From Colletes latitarsis (taxonomy: Eukaryota > Arthropoda > Insecta > Hymenoptera > Colletidae), in the NCBI RefSeq assembly GCF_051014445.1, contig NW_027488370.1, forward strand, positions 16,740,001 to 16,804,000: DNA of 64,000 nucleotides. Direction: 5' to 3'. Positions 1 to 12,855 of this stretch are shown here, piece after piece. The notes under the pieces are model-generated. The model was not told where the DNA came from and searched no databases. It saw only the letters and a program-made list of their open reading frames with translations. Both the position numbers and the translations under genes were made by a program. The first letter of the stretch is position 1. Each line of letters starts with the position of its first letter.

Positions 1-59
1 CCTAACATGCGTTACCCTCAAAAATATTTATCAAGACCAGGTTTAATTGAATGTTTCTG

Positions 60-71
60 TGTGGTACCACA
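60..71. repeat. 12-bp perfect palindrome in the monomer (first copy)
   Basis: TGTGGTACCACA is its own reverse complement and has a KpnI site at its centre. It recurs once per monomer through most of the left block and in part of the right block. The common alternative TGTGCTACCACA breaks the dyad at one base. The symmetry would suit a dimeric DNA-binding protein, but no binder is identified. Confidence 0.85.
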
Positions 72-3000
72 TTACTACGTGATCCAAACCAGAAAAAACC
101 CAGGATCTGTTCAACATGTATGTGGAAAATGCGAAAGTATGTGTCTGATGAGGGCAAATCCCAGGCCTAACCTAGACAGAGCATGCGTTATCCTCTAAAA
201 TATTGATCGAAACCAGGTTTAATCGACTGTTTCAGTGTGGTACCACATTACTACCTGATCCAAACCAGAAAAATACCCAGGATCTGTTCAACAAGTATGT
301 GAAGAACGCGAAAATATGACCCTGATGAGGGCAAATCCCAGACCTATCCCAGACCTAACTTGCGTTGTCCTCTAAAATATTGATGGAATCCAGGTTTAAT
401 TGACTGTTTCAGTGTGGTACCACATTACTACGTGATCCAATCCAGAAAAAGCCCTGGATCTAGCCATCAAGTATGAGTAACATGCGAAAGTATGAGCCTG
501 ATGAGGGCAAATCCTAGACCTAACCCAGACCTAACATGCGTTATCCTCTAAAATATTTATCAAGACAAGGTTTAATTGAATGTTTCAGTGTGGTACCACA
601 TTACTACGTGATCCAAACCTGAAAAAATCCAGGACCTGTTCAACAAGTATGTGGAGAATGCGAAAGTATGTGTCTGATGAGGGCAAATCCCAGGCCTAAC
701 CTAGACATAACATGCGTTATCCTCTAAAATATTGATCGAAACCAGGTTAAATGGACTGTTTTAGTGTGGTACCACATTACTACAGGATCCAAACTAGAAA
801 AAGTCCAGAATCTGGCCATCAAGTATGAGAAATATGCGAAAGTACGAGCCGGATGAGAGCAAATCCCAGACCTATCCCAGACCCAACATGCGTTATCCTC
901 TAAAACATTTATCAAGACCAGGTTTAATTGAATGTTTCAGTGTGGTACCACATTACTACGTGATCCAAACCACAAAAAACCCAGGATCCGTTCAACAAGT
1001 ATGTGACGAATGAGAAAGTATGTGTCTGATGAGGGCAAATCCCAGGCCTAACCTAGATCTAACATGCGTTATCCTCAAAAATATTGATCGAAACCAGGTT
1101 TAATTGAATGTTTCGGTGTGGTACCACATTACTACGTGATCCAAACCAGAAAAAACCCAGGATCTGTACAACAAGTATGTGAAGAACGCGAAAATATGGC
1201 CCTGATCAGGGCAAACCCCAGACCTATCCCAGATCTAACTAGCGTTGTCCTCTAAAATAGTGATCGAAACCAGGTTTAATGGACTGTTTCAGTGTGGTAC
1301 CACAATACTACGTGATCCAAACCAGAAAAATACCCAGGATCTGTTCAACAAGTATGTGAAGAACGCGAAAATATGGCCCTGATCAGGGCAAACCCCAGAC
1401 CTATCCCAGATCTAACTAGCGTTGTCCTCTAAAATAGTGATCGAAACCAGGTTTAATGGACTGTTTCAGTGTGGTACCACAATACTACGGGATCCAAACC
1501 AGAAAAAGCCCAGAATCTGGCCACCAAGTATGAGAAATATGCGAAAGTACGAGCCTGATCAGGGCAAATCCCAGACCTATCCCAGACCTAACTTGCGTTG
1601 TGCTCTAAAATATTGATCGAAACCAGGTTTAATCGACTGCTTCAGTGTGGTACCACATTACTATGTGATCCAAACCAGAAAAAAACCCACGATCTGTACA
1701 ACAAGTATGTGAAGAATGCGAAAGTATGAGCCTGACGAGGGCAAATCCCGGACCTATCCCAGACATAAGTTGCGTTATCCTCTAAAATATTGATCGAAAC
1801 CAGGTTTAATCGACTATTTCAGTGTGGTACCACATTACTACGTGATCCAAACCAGAAAAATACCAAGGATCTGTTCAACAAGTATGTGAAGAACGCGTAA
1901 ATATGACCCTGATGAGGGCAAATCCTGGGACTAACCTAGACCTAACATGCGTTATCCTCAAAAATATTGATCCAAACCAGGCTTAATCGACTGCTTCAGT
2001 GTGGTACCACATTTCTACCTGATCCAAACCAGAAAAATACCCAGGATCTGTTCAACAAGTATGTGAACAACGCGAAAATATGGCCCTGATGAGGGCAAAC
2101 CCCAGACCTATCCCAGATCTAACTAGCGTTGTCCTCTAAAATAGTGATCGAAACCAGGTTTAATGGACTGTTTCAGTGTGGTACCACAATACTACGGGAT
2201 CCAAACCAGAAAAAGCCCAGAATCTGGCCACCAAGTATGAGAAATATGCGAAAGTACGAGCCTGATGAGGGCAAATCCCAGACCTACACCAGAACTAACT
2301 TGCGTTGTCCTCTAAAATATTGATCGAAACCAGGTTTAATTGACTGTTTCAGTGTGGTACCTCATTACTACGTGATCCAATCCAGAAAAAGCCCTGGATC
2401 TAGCCATCAAGTATGTGAAATATGCGAAAGTACGAGCCTGATGAGAGCAAATCCCAGACCTAACCATGACATAACATGCGTTATTTTCTAAAATATTGAT
2501 CGAAACCAGGTTTAATCGACTGTTTCAGTGTGGTACCACATTACTACCTGACCCAAACCAGAAAAATACCCAGGATCTGTTCAACAAGTTTGTGAAGAAC
2601 TCGAAAATATGGCCCTGAAGAGGGCAAATCCCAGACCTACACCAGACCTAACTTGCGTTGTCCTCTAAAATAGTGATCGAAACCAGGTTTAATGGACTGT
2701 TTCAGTGTGGTACCACAATACTACGGGATCCAAACCAGAAAAAGCCCAGAATCTGGCCACCAAGTATGAGAAATATGCGAAAGTACGAGCCTGATCAGGG
2801 CAAATCCCAGACCTATCCCAGACCTAACTTGCGTTGTCCTCTAAAATATTGATCGAAACCAGGTTTAATCGACTGCTTCAGTGTGGTACCACATTACTAT
2901 GTGATCCAAACCAGAAAAAAACCCAGGATCTGTACAACAAGTATGTGAAGAATGCGAAAGTATGAGCCTGACGAGGGCAAATCCCGGACCGATCCCAGAC

Positions 3001-5668
3001 ATAACTTGCGTTATCCTCTAAAATATTGATCGAAACCAGGTTTAATCGACTATTTCAGTGTGGTACCACATTACTACGTGATCCAAACCAGAAAAATACC
3101 AAGGATCTGTTCAACAAGTATGTGAAGAACGCGTAAATATGACCCTGATGAGGGCAAATCCCAGACCTATACCAGACCTAACTTGCGTTGTCCTCTAAAA
3201 TATTGATGGAAACCAGGTTTAATTGACTGTTTCAGTGTGGTACCACATTACTACGTGATCCAATCCTGAAAAAGCCCTGGATCTAGCCATCAAGTATGTG
3301 AAATATGCGAAAGTACGAGCCTGATGAGAGCAAATCCCAGACCTAACCATGACATAACATGCGTTATTCTCTAAAATATTGATCGAAACCAGGTTTAATT
3401 GACTGTTTCAGTGTGGTACCACATTACTACGTGATCCAATCCAGAAAAAGCCCTGGATCTAGCCATCAAGTATGTGAAATATGCGAAAGTATGAGCCTGA
3501 CGAGGGCAAATCGCGGACCTATCCCAGACATAACTTGCGTTATCCTCTAAAATATTGATCGAAACCAGGTTTAATCGACTATTTCAGTGTGGTACCACAT
3601 TACTACGTGATCCAAACCAGAGAAATACCCAGGATCTGTTCAACAAGTATGTGAAGAACGCGGAAATATGACCCTGATGAGGGAAAACCCCGGGCCTAAC
3701 CTAGACCTAACATGAGTTTTCTTCAAAAATATTGACCGAAACCAGGTTTAATCGACTGTTTCAGTGTGGTACCACATTACTACCTGATCCAAACCAGAAA
3801 AATACCCAGGATCTGTTCAACAAGTATGTGAAGAACGCGAAAATATGACCCTGACGAGGGCAAATCCCAGACCTATCCCAGACCTAACTTGCGTTTTCCT
3901 CTAAAATATCGATCGAAACTAGGTTTAATTTACTGTTTCAGAGTGGTACCACATAACTACGTGATGCAATCCAGAAAAAGCCCACGATCTAGCCATGAAG
4001 TATGAGAAATATGCGAAATTATGAGCCTGATTAGGGCAAATCCTAGACATAACCCAGATCTAACATGCGTTATCCTCTAAAATATTTATCAAGACCAGAT
4101 TTAATTGAATGTTTCAGTGTGGTACCACAATACTACGGGATCCAAAGCAGAAAAAGCCCAGAATCTGGCCACCAAGTATGAGAAATATGCGAAAGTACGA
4201 GCCTGATCAGGGCAAATCCCAGACCTATCCCAGACCTAACTTGCGTTGTCCTCTAAAATATTGATCGAAACCAGGTTTAATCGACTGTTTCAGTGTGGTA
4301 CCACATTATTATGTGATCCAAACCAGAAAAATACCCAGGATCTGTTCACCAAGTATGTGAAGAACGCGGAAATATGACCCTGATGAGGGCAAATCCCGGG
4401 CCTAACCTAGACCTAACATGAGTTATCCCCAAAAATATTGTTCGAAACCAGGTTTAATGGAGTGCTTCAGTGTGCTACCACATTACTGCGTGATCCAAAC
4501 CAGAAAAAACCCGGGATCCGTTCAACAAGTATGTGGAGAATGCGAAAGTATGTGTCTGATGAGGGAAAATCCCAGGCCTAACCTAGATCTTACATGCGTT
4601 ACCCTCAAAAATATTTATCAAGACCAGGTTTAATTGAATGTTTCTGTGTGGTACCACATTACTGCGTGATCCAAACCAGAAAAATACCCAGGATCTGTTC
4701 AACAAGTATGTGAAGAACGCGGAAATATGACCCTGATGAGGGCAAATCCAGGGCCTAACCTAGACCTAACATGCGTTATCCTCAAAAATATTGATCGAAA
4801 CCAGGCTTAATCGACTGTTTCAGTGTGGTGCCACATTACTACATGATCCAAACCTGAAAAATACCCAGGATCTGTTCAACAAGTATGTGAAGAACGCGAA
4901 AATATGACCCTGATGAGGGCAAATCCCAGACCTATACCAGACCTAACTTGCGTTGACCTCTAAAATATTGATGGAAACCTGGTTTAATTGACTGTTTCAG
5001 TGTGGTACTACATTACTACGTGATGCAATCCAGAAAAAGCCCTGGATCTAGCCACCAAGTATGAGAAATATGCGAAAGTACGAGCCGGATGAGAGCAAAT
5101 CCCAGACCTATCCCAGACCCAACATGCGTTATCCTCTAAAACATTTATCAAGACCAGGTTTAATTGAATGTTTCAGTGTGGTACCACATTACTACGTGAT
5201 CCAAACCACAAAAAAACCCAGGATCCGTTCAACAAGTATGTGACGAATGCGAAAGTATGTGTCTGATGAGGGCAAATCCCAGGCCTAACCTAGATCTAAC
5301 ATGCGTTATCCACAAAAATATTGATCGGAACCAGGTTTAATTGAATGTTTCTGTGTGGTACCACATTACTATGTGATCCAAACCAGAAAAATACCCAGGA
5401 TCTGTTCAACAAGTATGAGAAATATGCGAAAGTACGAGCCTGATCAGGGCTAATCCCAGACCTATCCCAGACCTAACTTGCGTTGTCCTCTAAAATATTG
5501 ACTGAAACCAGGTATAATCGACTGTTTCAGTGTGGTACCACATTACTATGTGATCCAAACCAGAAAAATACCCAGGATCTGTTCAACAAGTATGTGAAGA
5601 ACGCGGAAATATGACCCTGATGAGGGCAAATCCCGGGCCTAACCTAGACCTAACATGAGTTATCCCCA

Positions 5669-5793
5669 AAAATATTGATCCAAACCAGAAAAATACCCAG
5701 GATCTGTTCAACAAGTTTGTGAAGAACTCGAAAATATGGCCCTGATGAGGGCAAATCCCAGACCTATCCCAGACCTAACTTGCGTTGTCCTCT
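5669..5793 (+). repeat. Truncated 125-bp satellite monomer, copy 1
   Basis: This monomer lacks about 52 bp between ATTGATC and CAAACCAG, which removes the palindrome region. The deletion ends lie in two GATC words, GATCGAAACC and GTGATCCAAACC, as expected for a microhomology deletion or slippage. It is preceded by the distinctive GAGTTATCCCCAAAAA junction. Confidence 0.9.
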
Positions 5794-6676
5794 AAAATAC
5801 TGATCGAAACCAGGTTTAATGAACTGTTTCAGTGTGGTACCACAATACTACGGGATCCAAACCAGAAAAAGCACAGAATCTGGCCACCAAGTATGAGAAA
5901 TATGCGAAAGTACGAGCCTGATCAGGGCAAATCCCAGACCTATCCCAGACCTAACTTGCGTTGTAATCTAAAATATTGATCGAAACCAGGTTTAATCGAC
6001 TGTTTCAGTGTGGTACCACATTACTATGTGATCCAAACCAGAAAAAAACCCAGGATCTGTACAACAAGTATGTGAAGAATGCGAAAGTATGAGCCTGACG
6101 AGGGCAAATCCCGGACCTATCCCAGACATAACTTGCGTTATCCTCAAAAATATTGATCGAAACCAGGTTTAATCGACTGTTTCAGTGTGGTACCACATTA
6201 CTACCTGACCCAAACCAGAAAAATACCCAGGATCTGTTCAACAAGTATGTGAAGAACGCGAAAATATGGCCCCGATGAGGGCAAACCCCAGACCTATCCC
6301 AGATCTAACTTGCGTTGTCCTCTAAAATAGTGATCGAAACCAGGTTTAATGGACTGTTTCAGTGTGGTACCACAATACTACGGGATCCAAACCAGAAAAA
6401 GCCCAGAATCTGGCCACCAAGTATGAGAAATATGCGAAAGTACGAGCCTGATCAGGGCAATTCCCAGACCTATCCCAGACCTAACTTGCGTTGTCCTCTA
6501 AAATATTGATTGAAACCAGGTTTAATCTACTGTTTCAGTGTGGTACCACATTACTATGTGATCCAAACCAGAAAAATACCCAGGATCTGTTCAACAAGTA
6601 TGTGAAGAACGCGGAAATATGACCCTGATGAGGGCAAATCCCGGGCCTAACCTAGACCTAACATGAGTTATCCCCA

Positions 6677-6801
6677 AAAATATTGATCCAAACCAGAAAA
6701 ATACCCAGGATCAGTTCAACAAGTTTGTGAAGAACTCGAAAATATGGCCCTGATGAGGGCAAATCCCAGACCTATCCCAGACCTAACTTGCGTTGTCCTC
6801 T
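6677..6801 (+). repeat. Truncated 125-bp satellite monomer, copy 2
   Basis: It has the same GATC-to-GATC deletion and the same GAGTTATCCCC leader as the copy about 1,008 bp upstream. One event spread by array amplification is more likely than independent deletions. Confidence 0.9.
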
Positions 6802-8920
6802 AAAATATTGATCGAAACCAGGTTTAATCGATTGCTTCAGTGTGGTAACACATTACTATGTGATCCAAACCAGAAAAAAACCCAGGCTCTGTACAACAAG
6901 TATGTGAAGAATGCGAAAGTATGAGCCTGACGAGGGCAAATCCCGGACCTATCCCAGACATAACTTTCGTTATCCTCAAAAATATTGTTCGAAACCAGGT
7001 TTAACCGACTGTTTCAGTGTGGTACCACATTACTACCTGACCCAAACCAGAAGCATACCCAGGATCTGTTCAACAAGTATGTGAAGAACGCGAAAATATG
7101 GCCCTGATGAGGGCAAACCCCAGACCTATCCCAGACCTAACATGCGTTATCCTCTAAAATATTGATCGAAACCAGATTTAATGGAGTGCTACAGTGTGCT
7201 ACCACATTACTGCGTGATCCAAACCAGAAAAAACCCGGGATCCGTTCAACAAGTATGTGGAGAATGCGAAAGTATGTGTCTGATGAGGGAAAATCCCAGG
7301 CCTAACTTAGACCTAACATGCGTTACCCTCAAAAATATTTATCAAGACCAGGTTTAATTGAATGTTTCAGTGTGGTACCACATTACTACGTGATCCAAAC
7401 CAGAAAAAACCCAGGATCTGTTCAACAAGTATGTGAAGAATGCGAAAGTATGTGTCTGATGAGGGAAAATCCCAGGCCTAACCTAGACCTAACATGCGTT
7501 ACCCTCAAAAATATTTATCAAGACCAGGTTTAATTGAATGTTTCTGTGTGGTACCACATTACTGCGTGATCCAAACCTGAAAAATACCCAGGATCTGTTC
7601 AACAAGTATGTGAAGAACGCGGAAATATGACCCTGATGAGGGCAAATCCAGGGCCTAACCTAGACCTAACATGCGTTATCCTCAAAAATATTGATCGAAA
7701 CCAGGCTTAATCGACTGTTTCAGTGTGGTGCCACATTACTACATGATCCAAACCTGAAAAATACCCAGGATCTGTTCAACAAGTATGTGAAGAACGCGAA
7801 AATATGAGCCTGATGAGGGCAAATCCCAGACCTATACCAGACCTAACTTGCGTTGACCTCTAAAATATTGATGGAAACCTGGTTTAATTGACTGTTTCAG
7901 TGTGGTACTACATTACTACGTGATCCAATCCAGAAAAAGCCCTGGATCTAGCCATCAAGTATGAGTAATATGCGAAAGTATGAGCCTGACGAGGGCAAAT
8001 CCTAGACCTAACCCAGACCTAACATGCGTTATCCTCTAAAATAGTTATCAAGACCAGGTTTAATTGAATGTTTCAGTGTGGTACCACATTACTACGTGAT
8101 CCAAACCTGAAAACATCCAGGATCTGTTCAACAAGTATGTGGAGAATGCGAAAGTATGTGTCTGATGAGGGCAAATCCCAGGCCTAACCTAGACATAACA
8201 TGCGTTATCCTCTAAAATATTGATCGAAACCAGGTTAAATGGACTGTTTTAGTGTGGTACCACATTACTACAGGATCCAAACTAGAAAAAGTCCTGAATC
8301 TGGCCATCAAGTATGAGAAATATGCGAAAGTACGAGCCGGATGAGAGCAAATCCCAGACCTATCCCAGACCCAACATGCGTTATCCTCTAAAACATTTAT
8401 CAAGACCAGGTTTAATTGAATGTTTCAGTGTGGTACCACATTACTACGTGATCCAAACCACAAAAAAACCCAGGATCCGTTCAACAAGTATGTGACGAAT
8501 GCGAAAGTATGTGTCTGATGAGGGCAAATCCCAGGCCTAACCTAGATCTAACATGCGTTATCCTCAAAAATATTGATCGAAACCAGGTTTAATTGAATGT
8601 TTCTGTGTGGTACCACATTACTATGTGATCCAAACCAGAAAAATACCCAGGATCTGTTCAACAAGTATGAGAAATATGCGAAAGTACGAGCCTGATCAGG
8701 GCTAATCCCAGACCTATCCCAGACCTAACTTGCGTTGTAATCTAAAATATTGATCGAAACCAGGTTTAATCGACTGTTTCAGTGTGGTACCACATTACTA
8801 TGTGATCCAAACCAGAAAAAAACCCAGGATCTGTACAACAAGTATGTGAAGAATGCGAAAGTATGAGCCTGACGAGGGCAAATCCCGGACCTATCCCAGA
8901 CCTAACATGAGTTATCCCCA

Positions 8921-9045
8921 AAAATATTGATCCAAACCAGAAAAATACCCAGGATCTGTTCAACAAGTTTATGAAGAACTCGAAAATATGGCCCTGATGA
9001 GGGCAAATCCCAGACCTATCCCAGACCTAACTTGCGTTGTCCTCT
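8921..9045 (+). repeat. Truncated 125-bp satellite monomer, copy 3
   Basis: The breakpoint is the same as in copies 1 and 2, again after GAGTTATCCCC. Here the preceding monomer belongs to a different subfamily (CGGACCTATCCCAGACCTAAC), so the truncated unit has been recombined into a new context. Confidence 0.88.
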
Positions 9046-9752
9046 AAAATATTGATCGAAACCAGGTTTAATCGACTGCTTCAGTGTGGTACCACATTAC
9101 TATGTGATCCAAACCAGAAAAAAACCCAGGATCTGTACAACAAGTATGTGAAGAATGCGAAAGTATGAGCCTGTCGAGGGCAAATCCCGGACCTATCCCA
9201 GACATAACTTGCGTTATCCTCAAAAATATTGTTCGAAACCAGGTTTAATCGACTGTTTCAGTGTGGTACCACATTACTACCTGACCCAAACCAGAAGAAT
9301 ACCCAGGATCCGTTCAACAAGTATGTGAAGAACGCGAAAATATGGCCCTGATGAGGGCAAACCCCAGACCTATCCCAGACCTAACTTGCGTCTTCCTCTA
9401 AAATATTGATCGAAACTAGGTTTAATTTACTGTTTCAGAGTGGTACCACATAACTACGTGATCCAATCCAGAAAAAGCCCAGGATCTAGCCATGAAGTAT
9501 GAGAAATATGCGAAATTATGAGCCTGATTAGGGCAAATCCCGGACCTATCCCAGACCTAACTTGCGTTGTCCTCTAAAATATTGATTGAAACCAGGTTTA
9601 ATCGACTGTTTCAGTGTGGTACCACATTACTATGTGATCCAAACCAGAAAAATACCTAGGATCTGTTCAACAAGTATGTGAAGAACGCGGAAATATGACC
9701 CTGATGAGGGCAAATCCCGGGCCTAACCTAGACCTAACATGAGTTATCCCCA

Positions 9753-9877
9753 AAAATATTGATCCAAACCAGAAAAAAACCCAGGATCTGTACAACAAGT
9801 ATGTGAAGAATGCGAAAGTATGAGCCTGACGAGGGCAAATCCCGGACGTATCCCAGACATAACTTGCGTTATCCTCT
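9753..9877 (+). repeat. Truncated 125-bp satellite monomer, copy 4
   Basis: This is the fourth copy of the 52-bp deletion. It is followed by the GATCTGTACAACAAG subfamily instead of GATCTGTTCAACAAG, so its downstream part comes from a different parent. It lies inside an 832-bp-spaced duplication (9,391 versus 10,223), equal to five monomers minus 52 bp. Confidence 0.88.
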
Positions 9878-11643
9878 AAAATATTGATCGAAACCAGGTT
9901 TAATCGACTATTTCAGTGTGGTACCACATTACTACGTGATCCAAACCAGAAAAATACCAAGGATCTGTTCAAAAAGTATGTGAAGAACGCGTAAATATGA
10001 CCCTGATGAGGGCTAATCCCGGGCCTAACCTAGACCTAACATGAGTTATCCTCAAAAATATTGACCGAAACCAGGCTTAATCGACTGCTTCAGTGTGGTA
10101 CGACATTACTACCTGATCCAGACCTGAAAAATACCCAGGATCTGTTCAACAAGTATGTGAAGAACGCGAAAATATGACCCTGATGAGGGCAAATCCCAGA
10201 CCTATCCCAGACCTAACTTGCGTCTTCCTCTAAAATATTGATCGAAACTAGGTTTAATTTACTGTTTCAGAGTGGTACCACATAACTACGTGATCCAATC
10301 CAGAAAAAGCCCAGGATCTAGCCATGAAGTATGAGAAATATGCGAAATTATGAGCCTGATTAGGGCAAATCCTAGACATAAACCAGATCTAACATGCGTT
10401 ATCCTCTAAAATATTTATCAAGACCAGGTTTAATTGAATGTTTCAGTGTGGTACCACAATACTACGGGATCCAAAGCAGAAAAAGCCCAGAATCTGGCCA
10501 CCAAGTATGAGAAATATGCGAAAGTACGAGCCTGATCAGGGCAAATCCCAGACCTATCCCAGACCTAACTTGCGTTGTCCTCTAAAATATTGATCGAAAC
10601 CAGGTTTAATCGACTGTTTCAGTGTGGTACCACATTACTACCTGATCCAAACCAGAAAAATACCCAGGATCTGTTCAACAAGTATGTGAAGAATGCGAAA
10701 GTATGACCCTGACAAGGGCAAATCCCGGACCTATCCCAGACATAACTTGCGTTATCCTCAAAAATATTGATCGAAACCAGGTTTAATCGACTGTTTCAGT
10801 GTGGTACCACATTACTACCTGACCCAAACCAGAAAAATACCCAGGATCTGTTCAACAAGTATGTGAAGAACGCGAAAATATGGCCCTGATGATGGCAAAT
10901 CCCAGACCTATCCCAGACCTAACTTGCGTTGTCCTCTAAAATATTGATCGAAACCAGGTTTAATGGACTGTTTCAGTGTGGTACCACAATACTACGGGAT
11001 CCAAACCAGAGAAAGCACAGAATCTGTCCACCAAGTATGAGAAATATGCGAAAGTACGAGCCTGATCAGGGCAAATCCCAGACCTATCCCAGACCTAACT
11101 TGCGTTGTAATCTAAAATATTGATCGAACCCAGGTTTAATCGACTGTTTCAGTGTGGTACCACATTACTATGTGATCGAAACCAGAAAAAAACCCAGGAT
11201 CAATACAACAAGTATGTGAAGAATGCGAAAGTATGAGCCTGACGAGGGCAAATCCCGGACCTATCCCAGACATAACTTGCGTTATCCTCAAAAATATTGA
11301 TCGAAACCAGGTTTAATCGACTGTTTCAGTGTGGTACCACATTACTACCTGCCCCAAACCAGAAAAATACCCAGGATCTGTTCAACAAGTATGTGAAGAA
11401 CGCGAAAATATGGCCCTGATGAGGGCAAATCCCAGACCTATCCCAGACCTAACTTGCGTTGTCCTCTAGAATATTGATCGAAACCAGGTTTAATGGACTG
11501 TTTCAGTGTGGTACCACATTACTACGGGATCCAAACCAGAAAAAGCCCAGAATCTGGCCACCATGTATGAGAAATATGCGAAAGTACGAGCCTGATCAGG
11601 GCAAATCCCTGACCTATCCCAGACCTAACTTGCGTTGTCCTCT

Positions 11644-11819
11644 AAAATATTGATCGAAACCAGGTTTAATGGACTGTTTCAGTGTGGTACCACAATACTG
11701 CGAGATCCAAACCAGAAAAAGCCCAGAATCTGGCCACCAAGTATGAGAAATATGCGAAAGTATGAGCCTGACGAGGGTATATCCCAGACCTATCCCAGAC
11801 CTAACTTGCGTTGTCCTCT
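11644..11819 (+). repeat. Representative satellite monomer (176 bp)
   Basis: This is one complete unit, from the AAAATATTG start to the next identical start. Since 176 is not a multiple of three, the frame shifts at each monomer, which explains why open frames end after about one monomer. The length is close to that of many centromeric satellites, but that is only an analogy. Confidence 0.9.
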
Positions 11820-12855
11820 AAAATATTGATCGAAACCAGGTTTAATCGACTGTTTCAGTGTGGTACCACATTACTATGTGATCCAAACCAGAAAAAAACC
11901 CGGGATCTGTACAACAAGTATGTGAAGAATGCGAAAGAGTGAGCCTGACGAGGGCAAATCCCGGACCTATCCCAGACATAACTTGCGTTATCCTCTAAAA
12001 TATTGATCGAAACCAGGTTTAATCGACTATTTCAGTGTGGTACCACAATACTACGGGATCCAAACCAGAAAAAGCACAGAATCTGGCCACCAAGTATGAG
12101 AAATATGCGAAAGTACGAGCCTGATCAAGGCAAATCCCAGACCTATCCCAGACCTAACTTGCGTTGTAATCTAAAATATTGATCGAAACCAGGTTTAATC
12201 GACTGTTTCAGTGTGGTACCACATTACTATGTGATCCAAACCAGAAAAATACGCAGGATCTGTTCAACAAGTATGTGAAGAACGCGAAAATATGACCCTC
12301 ATGAGGGCAAATCCCAGACCTATACCAGACCTAACTTGCGTTATCCTCTAAAATATTGATCGAAACCAGGTTTAATCGACTATTTCAGTGTGGTACCACA
12401 TTACTACGTGATCCAAACCAGAAAAATACCCAGGATCTGTTCAACAAGTATGTGAAGAACGCGTAAATATGACCCTGATGAGGGCTAATCCCGGGCCTAA
12501 CCTAGACCTAACATGAGTTATCCTCAAAAATATTGACCGAAACCAGTTTTAATCGACTGTTTCAGTGTGGTACCACATTACTACCTGATCCAAACCAGAA
12601 AAATACCCAGGATCTGTTCAACAAGTATGTGATGAACGCAATAATATGACCCTGATGAGGGCATATCCCAGACCTATACCAGACCAAACTTGCGTTGTCC
12701 TCTAAAATATTGATGGAAACCAGGTTAAATTGACTGTTTCAGTGTGGTACCACATTACTACGTGATCCAATCCAGAAAAAAACCCAGGATCTGTACAACT
12801 AGTATGTGAAGAATGCGAAAGTATGAGCCTGACGAGGGCAAATCCCGGACCTATC

